DNA of 56,762 bases from Oligoflexales bacterium (GTDB taxonomy: Bacteria > Bdellovibrionota_B > Oligoflexia > Oligoflexales > RGVZ01). Positions within the stretch are counted from its first letter, which is position 1; each line of letters begins with the position of its first letter. Below the pieces are notes generated by a model. That model had not been told where the DNA came from and did no database searches. It worked only from the letters and a program-made list of their open reading frames with translations. The DNA lies in the NCBI GenBank assembly GCA_947445775.1, contig CANFEB010000012.1, positions 1 through 56,762 on the forward strand. Direction: 5' to 3'. The translations under genes were made by a program, and so were the position numbers. Positions 8,528-17,486 of the stretch are shown here, one piece after another.

Positions 8528-10411
8528 TCAAGGGATTGATGGTGCTTCGAGGCGCTTTAATTCGATGGTTAATTCGCTGATCGACCCCAGCAGTTCACGG
8601 CACTCCGCTGCGGACTCAGGACTTCGGGCTGCCACGGCCACCTGCATGCGCAAGGAATCAATGGCTTTTCGCATACTTCTAATCCGGATGTCGCCCAAAA
8701 TTTTGTCCACGGCCGCTCGCCGGTTGGGGATGGCAAAAATAGCCGGGCGTTTCCTTGATTTATCAATAAATACATTAACTTCTGAACAACCTGCGGTCAG
8801 ATTTTCCGGTGGCAAATCCGACGGTTTAACCCTGGCATCCAGATGCTGAAACAGGGCTTCGGCCAGGTCCGTCCAGACGCTATCCCAGCGGGCCTCGTGG
8901 AAAATATAATGCCGCAATTCCTTCACATCGAATTCACCCGGGACAGTGAAATAAAGGTGGCCAAGCAATTCAGCGTCGATGCGCTCAAGTGGGGCCACGG
9001 GTGCTCGGGGAGCCGGTTTGAGGCCATTTTGTCCGGCGGAAGTAGTCCCGCCCGGCGCTCTTTGGGGCTTTTCGGGCACGAGAGACATTCCCCCTGGCCC
9101 GATGGCCGCGTGGCGCAAATGCACCCGAAGTTCTGCCTCAAGCATTTCTTGCGACAAGCCACTGATTTGAGCCAGCCGTGACAGGATAAATCCTTTTTGG
9201 ATCCGGTCGCCAATCCGCGCCAGCCACGGAATGAATTCCTGCCCGACCAATGACGGGACTTGGGCCTGGCCGGCTCCTTTGAGGCGGGCTGTGATGGCAA
9301 AATCCAGCAGGTCAACCGCTTGGGAAACCAGGGTCTCCAGGCCGGCAGTGCCTTTTTCGCGAACGAATTCATCGGGATCTTTGCCCTCGGGCAGTCTGAT
9401 CACTTTCAACTTCATTTCAGGAACTTGCAGGTTGGCTTCGAGGGCAACCAAAGACGCCTTCTGCCCGGCAGAGTCGCCGTCAAACAACAGGTAGGCGGTC
9501 GTCGAGGCAGACTTGAGGGTGTTCAGGTGTCGCACCGTCAATGCCGTCCCCATGCAGGCCGCCGCCTCCGGAAAGCCATGAATCCAGAGTTGCAGCACAT
9601 CCATGTACCCCTCGACGATGAATGCTCTCTGCTTCTGGCGGATCGTCTGACGGGCCCGGTCATAACCAAACAACAGGGACGACTTGTCGAACAGCTTGGT
9701 TTCGCGGCTATTGATGTATTTAGCCGGATGGTCGCCCAAGGCCCGGCCACCAAAGGCCACCAAGCGCCCTTGGCCGTCACGGATCGGGATCATCAAGCGA
9801 TTGTCGCGGAAAAAATCATAGAGGCGCCCGGTTTTCTCAGATGTGGTTCCAAGCGAGCAGGCCTTAATGTCCCGTTCCTGAAATCCCATCGCCCGAAGCT
9901 TGCGCACCAGACCCCACGGCTCCGTCGGGGTCAGGCCGAATCCAAAATCCTCAATTTGTTCTGCGGAAAATCCCCGTTTAGCGAGGTATTCTCGGGCCAG
10001 TTCGCCGGCGGGAGATTTCAAGTTGGTGCGAAATTCGTCGGCGGCAGTCATCAGAAGTTTGATCTGATTGACCTCTTCTTGGCGGTCGGCTGAATTGAGG
10101 CGCGAAGATTCGAGCTCTGGGGCTTCGATTCCGTATTTTGTTGTCAGATATTTGAGGGCCTCGATGAAGGCCATGCCTTTGGTCTGGCGGATAAAATCGA
10201 TGATGTCGCCTTTGGCCTTACATCCAAAACAGTAGAAGCGATCTGAGAAAACATGGAAACTAGGGGTTTTTTCCGCATGAAACGGACAAAGCCCCACGTG
10301 GCGACCAGAGCGCTTTTGGAGCGCCATAGATTCACCAGCGAGGCTTTCAAGTGATGTTCTAGAAAGGATCCGCTTTTTGAGATCGTCAATTGAGCCGGAG
10401 CCAGCAGACAT
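8528..10411 (-). CDS. dnaG: DNA primase DnaG
   Basis: 627 residues; makes RNA primers at the replication fork and works with the replicative helicase. The N-terminal CHC2 zinc finger is complete: Cys42-X2-His45 ... Cys61-X2-Cys64. The catalytic core includes LMIPIRDGQGRLVAFGGRAL and KYINSRETKLFDKSSLLFGY, then the TOPRIM motifs FIVEGYMDVLQLW and YLLFDGDSAGQKA. The last ~190 residues are divergent and correspond to the helicase-interacting domain. Length matches the family (580-650). It is the middle gene of rpsU-dnaG-rpoD, 26 bp after rpsU and 87 bp before rpoD. Confidence 0.98.
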   Translation of the reverse strand: MSAGSGSIDDLKKRILSRTSLESLAGESMALQKRSGRHVGLCPFHAEKTPSFHVFSDRFYCFGCKAKGDIIDFIRQTKGMAFIEALKYLTTKYGIEAPELESSRLNSADRQEEVNQIKLLMTAADEFRTNLKSPAGELAREYLAKRGFSAEQIEDFGFGLTPTEPWGLVRKLRAMGFQERDIKACSLGTTSEKTGRLYDFFRDNRLMIPIRDGQGRLVAFGGRALGDHPAKYINSRETKLFDKSSLLFGYDRARQTIRQKQRAFIVEGYMDVLQLWIHGFPEAAACMGTALTVRHLNTLKSASTTAYLLFDGDSAGQKASLVALEANLQVPEMKLKVIRLPEGKDPDEFVREKGTAGLETLVSQAVDLLDFAITARLKGAGQAQVPSLVGQEFIPWLARIGDRIQKGFILSRLAQISGLSQEMLEAELRVHLRHAAIGPGGMSLVPEKPQRAPGGTTSAGQNGLKPAPRAPVAPLERIDAELLGHLYFTVPGEFDVKELRHYIFHEARWDSVWTDLAEALFQHLDARVKPSDLPPENLTAGCSEVNVFIDKSRKRPAIFAIPNRRAAVDKILGDIRIRSMRKAIDSLRMQVAVAARSPESAAECRELLGSISELTIELKRLEAPSIP

Positions 10412-10437
10412 CGTGATTGAGCCAGTAAAAGACGGGC

Positions 10438-10632
10438 TCAGCCCATCTTCCTAAGCTTTTTCAACGCGCGTTTGCGGGCGGCAATGGCCTTTTTCTTCAG
10501 GCGGATTGACGGTTTTTCATAATGCTCACGCTTGCGAACATCAGAAAGAACTCCCGATTTTTCACACTGCTTTTTGAAGCGACGCAGTGCGCCTTCGAAA
10601 GCTTCTCCGTCTCTGATGCGAATGCCTGGCAT
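10438..10632 (-). CDS. rpsU: 30S ribosomal protein S21
   Basis: 64 residues starting [20 protein letters not shown], the usual S21 start; an in-frame extension upstream to 10662 is hydrophobic and not family-like. The Arg/Lys-rich C-terminus ([20 protein letters not shown]) matches S21. S21 helps start-site selection on the small subunit. A GGGG stretch precedes the ATG. It is the first gene of the macromolecular-synthesis operon, which couples ribosome, primase and sigma factor production. Confidence 0.97.
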   Translation of the reverse strand: MPGIRIRDGEAFEGALRRFKKQCEKSGVLSDVRKREHYEKPSIRLKKKAIAARKRALKKLRKMG

Positions 10633-10674
10633 TGCAACTCCCCAAAAAAATAAACTAAACAATCAGTCTTGCGG

Positions 10675-11865
10675 CTATTTGTCGGTGGTTAGCCGGGCGG
10701 CAAGGCGATCTCCGTATTCGCATAAATTTTTAACGTTCGCTACAACTAAATACCGGGGTTTGGCCGGATTTTCTTTTGCGGCCTGAACGATTCCGATCAA
10801 TGCATTGGGGCGCGGGTCTTTGCAGACATTGCGCGGATCCTTTTCGTCATCGAATTCGGTGAAGTCGGAGTTGGCCACAAATGCCGTCGTATCATTCTTT
10901 ATGATCGCGTGGTAGCCGGTGCCCCCGGCATTCATTACCTCAATTAATTTTGTGACCAGATCTTTGGTGGTCAGATCCTTGAAGGTGGGGCGGTAATGGG
11001 CAATTCCGAAATAGGGCGTAACCTCGCCACTGCCCTTGTCGATTAGGAAATAGGCGCTGAGCCCAGAAAACGCCTTCCCCAACTGGCCGTCAAAATCACA
11101 GGGTGCCGCCGGAAAGAAAACCGTCGACCTCTGGGCATCCAGCCCCCCGAAAATCCGGCCAAAACCGGCCGTTGCAGCCCCTTTTTTGCGGTCAGATTTG
11201 CCCGGGTCCTCCATCTGCAGCGCCTTGGCCAGGTCCTTTGCCGCCAAGGGGCCGAGTCCCTTGAAGACCTTCGGATGATTGCCAAAGAGGATGTACTGGG
11301 CTTCGAGCGGGTTCAAAATCGACTTGTTCAGACGGTCACAGTCAAAGTTGGGCGGGTCCAGGGTAGCTGCTGATTGAACCTTGTTCATCCCGATGCCGCC
11401 GAAAAAAAGTTGGCCGTCATTGGTGAAAAACGGTACGGATTGCTCGCGGTCGAAGGATGCGGTGACCAGGAGCTTTTTACATTCGAGCAAGGCCGCGGAC
11501 GGGTCCTTTTTGGTGGATGCGGCCGCGTCGACCGCCCGACGTTTACACTGGCTGTATAGGCTAATGGCCGGAAAACGCTCCCGGCAGGCGTCAACGGCAG
11601 CCGCGAATTTGACCTGATTAATCAGCTTTGAATTCAAGGCTGTTATTGCCGCCTGCTGGCATTCCTTGTAATTGGCATTGGCGGTTTTGATCCGTTTAAC
11701 CGTTGCCGGGGTGAGGCCCTCGATCGGAGCCGCGAACAATACGGCGCCAAAACGAGTGGCATCCATTCCTTTGATGGTGACTTCAACGGGGGCGCCAAGG
11801 GGCACACCAAGGGTGATGCCCAGGACGACGACGATTTGGCTAGTGATCTTGCGTAAAGTATTCAT
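10675..11865 (-). CDS. Secreted cysteine-containing protein of unknown function
   Basis: 396 residues with an N-terminal hydrophobic segment (ITSQIVVVLGITLGVPLGAPVE) that looks like a Sec signal peptide. The mature part has about ten cysteines, including CQQ, ACRERF, QCKRR, ECKK, FDCDR and NVCKD, spaced as if paired in disulfides; no enzyme motif is recognisable. It ends just 42 bp before the rpsU start and is on the same strand, so the two may share a transcript, but their products suggest no functional link. It is divergent from yajQ with a 52-bp gap. I do not recognise the family. Confidence 0.6.
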   Translation of the reverse strand: MNTLRKITSQIVVVLGITLGVPLGAPVEVTIKGMDATRFGAVLFAAPIEGLTPATVKRIKTANANYKECQQAAITALNSKLINQVKFAAAVDACRERFPAISLYSQCKRRAVDAAASTKKDPSAALLECKKLLVTASFDREQSVPFFTNDGQLFFGGIGMNKVQSAATLDPPNFDCDRLNKSILNPLEAQYILFGNHPKVFKGLGPLAAKDLAKALQMEDPGKSDRKKGAATAGFGRIFGGLDAQRSTVFFPAAPCDFDGQLGKAFSGLSAYFLIDKGSGEVTPYFGIAHYRPTFKDLTTKDLVTKLIEVMNAGGTGYHAIIKNDTTAFVANSDFTEFDDEKDPRNVCKDPRPNALIGIVQAAKENPAKPRYLVVANVKNLCEYGDRLAARLTTDK

Positions 11866-11917
11866 GTATCCAATTTAAGGTAACCGCAGGTAATTTCAAA
11901 GTTTCAGGGGGACTAGC

Positions 11918-12409
11918 ATGGCTACTTTCGACATCGTCAGCGAAATCGACATGATGGAAGTTGAAAATTCGGTAAACCAGACCGAAAAAGAGATCGCCCA
12001 GCGATTTGACTTCCGTGGGGGCAAGAGCTCCATTGAATTGGACAAGGTCGGCAAAAAAATTAAGATTATCGCAGACGATGACATGAAACTGCGTTCCATC
12101 CATCAAATTCTTTCGTCAAAGATGGCCAAGCGCAATCTGGACCTTCGCTCCTTGAAATATGGCAAGGAAGAAGCCGCATCGGGTAATACCATCCGTCAAA
12201 CCATCGAGATCAAGGCCGCCATGGAAAAAGAAGAGGCTAAGGAAGTCACCAAGGCCATCAAAGATGCGAAGTTGAAGGTCCAGGTGGAGATCCAAGGAGA
12301 TCAAGTCCGGGTCATTTCCAAAAGCATCGATGAACTCCAGGCCACCATTGCCATGCTCAAGGGCAAGGAGTTGAAGTTTCCGATTCAGTTTATCAATATG
12401 CGCGCTTAA
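11918..12409 (+). CDS. yajQ: YajQ-family nucleotide-binding protein
   Basis: 163 residues, the normal length. The start MATFDIVSEIDMMEVENSVN and the motifs EIAQRFDFRGGKSSIELD and LKFPIQFINMRA are diagnostic of the YajQ (DUF520) family of two fused ferredoxin-like folds. Members bind nucleotides and some bind cyclic di-GMP; which applies here cannot be told. GGGGG lies 7 nt before the ATG. ychF follows after 29 bp on the same strand. Confidence 0.96.
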   Translation: MATFDIVSEIDMMEVENSVNQTEKEIAQRFDFRGGKSSIELDKVGKKIKIIADDDMKLRSIHQILSSKMAKRNLDLRSLKYGKEEAASGNTIRQTIEIKAAMEKEEAKEVTKAIKDAKLKVQVEIQGDQVRVISKSIDELQATIAMLKGKELKFPIQFINMRA

Positions 12410-12438
12410 TTCACTTTTTTTTCGAACGGGTATCACAC

Positions 12439-13557
12439 ATGGGTTTCAATTGCGGGATTGTCGGCCTTCCCAACGTCGGTAAATCGACCATTTTCAATGC
12501 TCTGACATCTGCCGGTGCTGCTTCTGCCAACTATCCATTTTGCACCATCGACCCGAACGTGGGTCGTGTGGATGTTCCTGATACCCGCCTTGAAATGATT
12601 GCCGAACTGGTCAAAACCAAAGTCATCATCCCGACCAGTATGGAATTTGTCGACATTGCCGGCCTCGTCCGGGGTGCCTCCAAGGGCGAGGGCCTGGGCA
12701 ATCAGTTTTTGGGGCACATCCGCGCCACCGACGCCATTGCCCACGTCGTCCGCTGTTTTGAGTCAACCGACATCATTCACGTCGAAGGCTCTGTCGGGCC
12801 GACCCGTGATATCGAAATCATTCAGACGGAACTCGTCTATGCCGACGTCAGCACTGTTGAGGCTGGCTTGGAACGTTACCGCCGCCAGGCTAAAAGTGGC
12901 CAAAAGAAAATCATGGCGATCTTGGCGATGCTCGAGGCGCTCAATTCCCATCTGCAAAAAGTGCAACCCGCGCGTACTTTCAGCATCGAGCCATTTGTTG
13001 GAGATACCGTTGAAGTGCGGGAGGCATATGCCGAATTGCACCTTTTGACCTCAAAGCCAGTTCTCTATGTCTGCAACGTGGATGAAGACATGGCAGCCGG
13101 CGATACGGACAACAGGTTAACCCTTGAGGTCAGAGAATACGCCAAGAAGGAAGGCGCCCAGGTGGTCATCATCTGCGGTAAACTCGAAGAAGAACTTGGC
13201 CAACTGGATATCCCGTCGCGCAAGGAACTCATTGAGTCGCTCGGGATGAAAGAGCCTGGTTTGAACCGGATGATTCGCGCTGGTTACGACACGCTGAGCT
13301 TGCAAACTTATTTCACCGCCGGTGAAAAAGAAGTGCGTGCCTGGACGATTCATCGCGGCGACAAGGCCCCGCGTGCGGCTGGCATCATTCACTCCGATTT
13401 TGAGCGCGGTTTCATCTGCGCCGAGGTCTACTCAGTCGCCGATCTGGTCAAGGTTGGCTCCCGTCCGAAACTCAAGGAAACGGGGCTCATGCGCATTGAA
13501 GGCAAGGAATACGTGGTGAAAGATGGCGATGTCATGGATTTCCGCTTTAACGTCTAA
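12439..13557 (+). CDS. ychF: Ribosome-binding ATPase YchF (OLA1 family)
   Basis: 372 residues. Walker A GLPNVGKST is at residues 9-17, switch motif VDIAGLVRGASKGEGLGNQF follows, and the G4 element is NVDE, the Asn-x-x-Glu form that gives YchF its ATP rather than GTP preference. A coiled-coil insertion lies at about 130-180 and a C-terminal TGS domain ends EGKEYVVKDGDVMDFRFNV. YchF associates with ribosomes and is linked to oxidative-stress responses in other bacteria. The next gene begins 35 bp before this stop in another frame. Confidence 0.97.
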   Translation: MGFNCGIVGLPNVGKSTIFNALTSAGAASANYPFCTIDPNVGRVDVPDTRLEMIAELVKTKVIIPTSMEFVDIAGLVRGASKGEGLGNQFLGHIRATDAIAHVVRCFESTDIIHVEGSVGPTRDIEIIQTELVYADVSTVEAGLERYRRQAKSGQKKIMAILAMLEALNSHLQKVQPARTFSIEPFVGDTVEVREAYAELHLLTSKPVLYVCNVDEDMAAGDTDNRLTLEVREYAKKEGAQVVIICGKLEEELGQLDIPSRKELIESLGMKEPGLNRMIRAGYDTLSLQTYFTAGEKEVRAWTIHRGDKAPRAAGIIHSDFERGFICAEVYSVADLVKVGSRPKLKETGLMRIEGKEYVVKDGDVMDFRFNV

Positions 13558-15052
13558 ATTCAAGCTGAACTTCTGGGCGGCGGCTGCGGTTTTCGCGGTG
13601 GTCGCCTTGGGGCTGTTTGTGTCTTTGTTGGCCGCATCCGGCTTATTTAACTCATCCGCGTTGGTTCCGATTTACGACGATGCCGTCTGGTATTCGACGG
13701 TGCGGCTGTGGCAGCGCGGTGCGCGCCTTTATGTTGACCTCTGGGACAACAAGGGCCCGTTGCTGTTTTGGTACGTCCGCTGGGCCCTCGGGCCAGATAT
13801 TGCCGGCAATGGCCTTGCCTCTGAATTAACTGTATCTCCCGCGATGCTGATTCGCTTTTGGTTGCCCGTCTTGTTGGCTTACGCCGTTTTTGTTCAGGGC
13901 GCGGCGCGCGCAATGCGCATGTCCGCAGCGGCGCAGTTGATATGGGGGTTCTGTGCGGGGGCGTTATTGTTCTCGCCGCGCCTGCGCATGATGTTTACCT
14001 CGGAAAGCCTGGCCCTCGCTTTTCTCCTTCCAGCCATGCTGTGCCGTGACAAGGGCCGCACCATTTATTTTACTTTGCTGGCAACGGCAGCCGTTTTGAT
14101 CAACCCGAAATGCTTGCCTGTCTTTATCCTCTATCCATACCCAGGTTCGCTGCGTCGATGCCGGACTTCGCTGCTTGCGGGGGCTGCGTTGGTGTTGGTG
14201 GCCGTCATGATTTCAATCCCCTGGTCAGCGGATTCGTTGCAGGCGCTTTGGGTCACCAGAAAAACGTCGATTGTTCATCAGGTCGGGTTTGTCGACAGGT
14301 TCCAGCATTTTTTTGGGCGGGTGCTGTTTTCGATAAAGTCAGGAATTTTCGCGCCATTTGGAGTTCCCAGTCCCGTGATGCAGACCGTCATCGGATCGGT
14401 GATGTGGCTTGGGGCGAGCCTTGGGCTTTGGTTTTGCGAGCGACGCCTAGCCTTGGCATTTATGGCGCAGTTTCTTGTGGTTTTGATGGCCGGGACTGCT
14501 TGGTCCCATACGTTGTTATTATTTCTGCCGTTTTTACTGGTCGGTTTTGCGCGCCTGCTGTCGCGGGGCGTTGGCCCAGTGAGCGTCTTGATTGGTGGGG
14601 TCTGCGCCATCTCGTTGGGTTTTGACATAATGTTGGTCAAACGCATGGTCAGTGCTGAAGTGACGGGAAGTTTCCGCGGGCAGGCATTGGAATTTGCTGC
14701 GGAGCTTGAAAAAAATTTGGATGGCCGTCCTTGGATTTCCCTTTTGGGAAATGGCGTGCCAGTTTGGTCGCTACGCAGCATTGGCCGGCCTGCAAACCGC
14801 GCGTTTCACAACTATTGTTTGGTGGATGCTCCCTGGGCCCGGGATGAAGTCGCCAGTCTGTTGGCGGCCAGGCCCATGCGGGTTGTGGTGCAGCGCGCAC
14901 TCGCTGGTTTTTCAGGGGTTTCGGGGCCCCCATGCCCAGATGCGAGATTGATCAATGTCGTGGAATCCCACTGCCGTTTAATGGCGGGGGCTTCCGAGCC
15001 TGTTTTAGGTTCGGTGGATATTTACGACTGCCCGGCCTTTTCAGCGAATTAG
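13523..15052 (+). CDS. Polytopic membrane protein, probable GT-C (PMT/ArnT-like) glycosyltransferase
   Basis: 509 residues with about ten hydrophobic membrane segments. Near the N-terminus, after the first segment, DDAVWYSTVRLWQRGARLYV then DLWDNKGPLLFWY matches the acidic-residue and D-x-K-x-P loop typical of PMT_2/GT39-type GT-C transferases, which move a sugar from a polyprenyl-phosphate donor on the periplasmic side. The GT-C assignment rests on that loop. The start at 13523 (or 13529, next in-frame ATG) overlaps ychF by 35 bp, suggesting coupling, but no strong ribosome binding site is visible. The C-terminal ~120 residues are soluble with several cysteines. It converges with the methyltransferase gene at 11 bp. 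Confidence 0.7.
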   Translation: MAMSWISALTSKFKLNFWAAAAVFAVVALGLFVSLLAASGLFNSSALVPIYDDAVWYSTVRLWQRGARLYVDLWDNKGPLLFWYVRWALGPDIAGNGLASELTVSPAMLIRFWLPVLLAYAVFVQGAARAMRMSAAAQLIWGFCAGALLFSPRLRMMFTSESLALAFLLPAMLCRDKGRTIYFTLLATAAVLINPKCLPVFILYPYPGSLRRCRTSLLAGAALVLVAVMISIPWSADSLQALWVTRKTSIVHQVGFVDRFQHFFGRVLFSIKSGIFAPFGVPSPVMQTVIGSVMWLGASLGLWFCERRLALAFMAQFLVVLMAGTAWSHTLLLFLPFLLVGFARLLSRGVGPVSVLIGGVCAISLGFDIMLVKRMVSAEVTGSFRGQALEFAAELEKNLDGRPWISLLGNGVPVWSLRSIGRPANRAFHNYCLVDAPWARDEVASLLAARPMRVVVQRALAGFSGVSGPPCPDARLINVVESHCRLMAGASEPVLGSVDIYDCPAFSAN

Positions 15053-15063
15053 CTTCTTTGGAT

Positions 15064-15834
15064 TCATTTGGCTTCAGGCTGAAAAACCCGGAAATTACCC
15101 ACCAGAAGTGACCCGATTTTTAAAAAACTGGGGTGTTCGATCCGGTGGCAAAACTCAGCCAGCGCAGGCGAGATCTCTGCCAAAAACGGCGCCACCACGA
15201 AAATGCTGCTGATATCCACCAATTCAAAGCCGGCAGCCTCCATGAATTTAACCAGTGAATTTGGGGTAAAGCGGCTGATGTGCTGGTCGTGATATTGGAC
15301 GGGACCGAGTCGCTCCAGGCCCATTTCAATGAGCGGCCACAGACTGCGGTAATTGGGGGTCGTGACGAGCATCCTCCCCGTTGGCCGCAAGACCCTTCTG
15401 GCTTCCCGCAACCACTCGGCGGCCAGAAATGGATGAATGTGTTCGATGACCTCAATGCAGGTGACGGCGTCAAATGAATGATCCGGAAACGGCAACTTGT
15501 ATTGGCCTGGTTCGACGGCAATAAATTCCAGCCGCCCCGCAGGAAACATGGGCTGAATTATTTTCCGTGCGAAATTGATTTGGGACGATGCGATATCCAG
15601 GCCAACTCCGCAGACGCCGTCTTTTTTGCCTAAAATTGACAGAAAGCTTCCGGGGCCGCAGCCCAGATCCAAAACCTTGGAACCGGGCAAAATCATCGCG
15701 GCGACGGATTCAAATTTTTTGCGATGCCAAAATCTTTGCGAAGGGCGGCCCGTCAGCATGGCCTGGTAATAATATCCCGGCGGAATGCTGTCATAATTGA
15801 AGACGCTCAATTGGCTTTGATAGACAGGCAGCAT
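15064..15834 (-). CDS. SAM-dependent methyltransferase (class I)
   Basis: 256 residues. Motif I KVLDLGCGPGSFLSILG binds S-adenosylmethionine, VGLDIASSQINFAR carries the acidic motif II residue, and FDAVTCIEVIEHIHPFLAAE plus LRPTGRMLVTTPNYRS complete a Methyltransf_11/UbiG-like Rossmann domain. The N-terminal YDSIPPGYYYQAM segment is common in methyltransferases of cell-surface glycan loci. Substrate cannot be read from sequence; the neighbour on the other side is a GT-C-like membrane protein, which suggests a lipid or sugar substrate, but they are convergent and not an operon. Confidence 0.85.
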   Translation of the reverse strand: MLPVYQSQLSVFNYDSIPPGYYYQAMLTGRPSQRFWHRKKFESVAAMILPGSKVLDLGCGPGSFLSILGKKDGVCGVGLDIASSQINFARKIIQPMFPAGRLEFIAVEPGQYKLPFPDHSFDAVTCIEVIEHIHPFLAAEWLREARRVLRPTGRMLVTTPNYRSLWPLIEMGLERLGPVQYHDQHISRFTPNSLVKFMEAAGFELVDISSIFVVAPFLAEISPALAEFCHRIEHPSFLKIGSLLVGNFRVFQPEAK

Positions 15835-15871
15835 TGCGTCAGGCCCTCTGGGGCTACAAAGGTTTTTGGTT

Positions 15872-16672
15872 TTAAAACGTCGCCAGAAAATTTTTGTGGG
15901 ACGGATTCATCCAAATTTTCCCGAAAAGTTCCAGTTCCGCCGCGTATGCTGCGCCAGGATGGGCATCGGTTGCGATGCGGAACATTTCCTTTTGTGCTGC
16001 AATGGCCCGCGGCTCCAAATTGACGATATCCTTGGCGGTTCGTGTGACGAGATCGGCTAGTTGGATTTCGTCTGCAACGACGTTGTGTAACAGTCCCAAG
16101 CGCTGGCATTCCTCCGCCAAAATATCGGCGCCCAAGTAAATCAATCGCTGGGCGTTGGCCTTGCCGATCAAGTTCACAAGCCGCTTGGTCCCGCCATATC
16201 CCGTTGCAAGCCCAATGCGAAGTTGCCGAAATTCAAAACGCGTCATTTTGGTTCCGAAGCGTAAATCGGCGGCCAGGGCCAGTTCAGCGCCTCCGCCAAT
16301 GGCCGCCCCGTGGATCGATGCAATGACTGGAATCGGTAGCTCTTCAAGGCAACGGCAAAACCGGCTCAACATGGCCGCGTAGTTGCGCCCCTGACCATCT
16401 CCCGTCAGCGTGGCCAATTCCTTCATGTCGCCGCCCGCAATCCAAACCGGCGATCGTCCCCGGCGCGATGGCTCGGCGGTGATCACGAGTGCGCGCACCG
16501 GAAGAACATTTGCGGACGGCGCAGCCTGCCAGTCAACTAGGCGGCGGTGCAGGTCATCGACCCTTTCATTTAGTTCCCGAGCGAGGGTCGTCCCCAAGGC
16601 ATTGAAACGCTCGGGCCGGTTGATGGTCCAGGTTTCAACGCGCCCCGACTCTGATACCTGCACGAATGACAT
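15872..16672 (-). CDS. Enoyl-CoA hydratase/isomerase family protein
   Basis: 266 residues from the ATG at 16672, chosen because AAGGAG lies 8 nt upstream; a longer frame to 16732 lacks this. The crotonase fold is clear: TINRPERFNALGTTLAREL, IAGGDMKELATL, and oxyanion loop IHGAAIGGGAELALAADLRFG with the first catalytic Glu in place. At the position of the second catalytic Glu (family consensus PE before LGL..G.GGT) this protein has RQ, in FEFRQLRIGLATGYGGTKRL. It may therefore be an isomerase, hydrolase or methylglutaconyl-type relative rather than a true hydratase. Confidence 0.88.
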   Translation of the reverse strand: MSFVQVSESGRVETWTINRPERFNALGTTLARELNERVDDLHRRLVDWQAAPSANVLPVRALVITAEPSRRGRSPVWIAGGDMKELATLTGDGQGRNYAAMLSRFCRCLEELPIPVIASIHGAAIGGGAELALAADLRFGTKMTRFEFRQLRIGLATGYGGTKRLVNLIGKANAQRLIYLGADILAEECQRLGLLHNVVADEIQLADLVTRTAKDIVNLEPRAIAAQKEMFRIATDAHPGAAYAAELELFGKIWMNPSHKNFLATF

Positions 16673-16856
16673 GGGTTGCTCCTTAATCGCCCGTGATGAT
16701 TCAGAATGCCCCGAAATGTTGTTTAAAGTCAAAAAGGATGACGCTCTCTCAAGGGCCGGTGGTTGATCCTTGACGGACTCAATCTTGATCCCATTCTGCT
16801 CTTTTTTGCAATTCTGAGCTAGAATGAAATGACCAAGTTAATCGAGAGGTTAGGCC

Positions 16857-17486
16857 TTGAATTCGGCTCCAACAAACCAGCATGAAAACATTATCCTTGT
16901 CGGCGTAATGGGCAGTGGAAAATCCGCGTTGGCCCGCATCCTGGCGCATATGCTCCGGTTCGGTTTTATCGATACGGATGCCGATGTTGAAAGGATGACG
17001 AGAAAGCCCGTGGCCCGGATTTTTATGGAGCAGGGCGAGTCTGGATTTCGAGACTTGGAACGCAAGGCCGTCGCCCGCGCTGCCAGTGCGCGCCGCCATG
17101 TGATTGCCACTGGTGGCGGCGCAGTTGATGATGAAAATTCATGGCGGGCGTTAACTGAAAGCGGAATTCTAGTGTGGCTGAACCCACCCATCGATGAAGT
17201 CGTTCGGCGCTTGGCACCAACGCCAAAGGCCCTACAAGATTTGATCAGGCGTCCGTTCTTGGACGATCTCGCAGACATTTCTGGGCTGCCTTCCGGCACC
17301 AAGGGACCGGCCCTGCAGCAGTTCATGGAGGAGAAACGCAAGCGCATGGCCGACAGGATCAAGACGTTGCTTGGTCAGCGCGCGGAACGGTATCGCCAAG
17401 CAGCCATTGTCGTCGAACCTGAATTTGAATTGCCAGAGACAACCGCGCGCAAGATTGCAGCGGAGTATGCCCTTTTGGAGCGATGA
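16857..17486 (+). CDS. aroK: Shikimate kinase AroK, first gene of the secretion operon
   Basis: 209 residues from a TTG start preceded by GAGAGGTTAGG; no in-frame ATG gives the Walker A. ATP-binding loop GVMGSGKS is at 16-23, shikimate-binding residues appear in FIDTDADVE, FRDLERKAVARA and ATGGGAVDDENSW. The enzyme phosphorylates shikimate in aromatic amino-acid synthesis. Family length is about 170-175; the additional residues (about 125-165, RRPFLDDLADISGLPSGTKG) lie in the lid region. Its stop overlaps the gspC start by 4 bp (ATGA), so the pair is translationally coupled. In other proteobacteria aroK often follows pilQ, so the link to a secretin operon recurs here in altered form. Confidence 0.92.
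   Translation: MNSAPTNQHENIILVGVMGSGKSALARILAHMLRFGFIDTDADVERMTRKPVARIFMEQGESGFRDLERKAVARAASARRHVIATGGGAVDDENSWRALTESGILVWLNPPIDEVVRRLAPTPKALQDLIRRPFLDDLADISGLPSGTKGPALQQFMEEKRKRMADRIKTLLGQRAERYRQAAIVVEPEFELPETTARKIAAEYALLER

Noticed and set aside
9260-10093. 277-codon open frame antisense to dnaG
   Set aside because: It lies wholly inside a certain dnaG gene, has no domain-like pattern or good ribosome binding site, and follows the codon structure of the opposite strand.
14110-14625. 171-codon plus-strand frame inside the GT-C-like gene
   Set aside because: Cys/Gly/Arg-rich out-of-frame translation of a membrane protein gene; the membrane protein is far more plausible.
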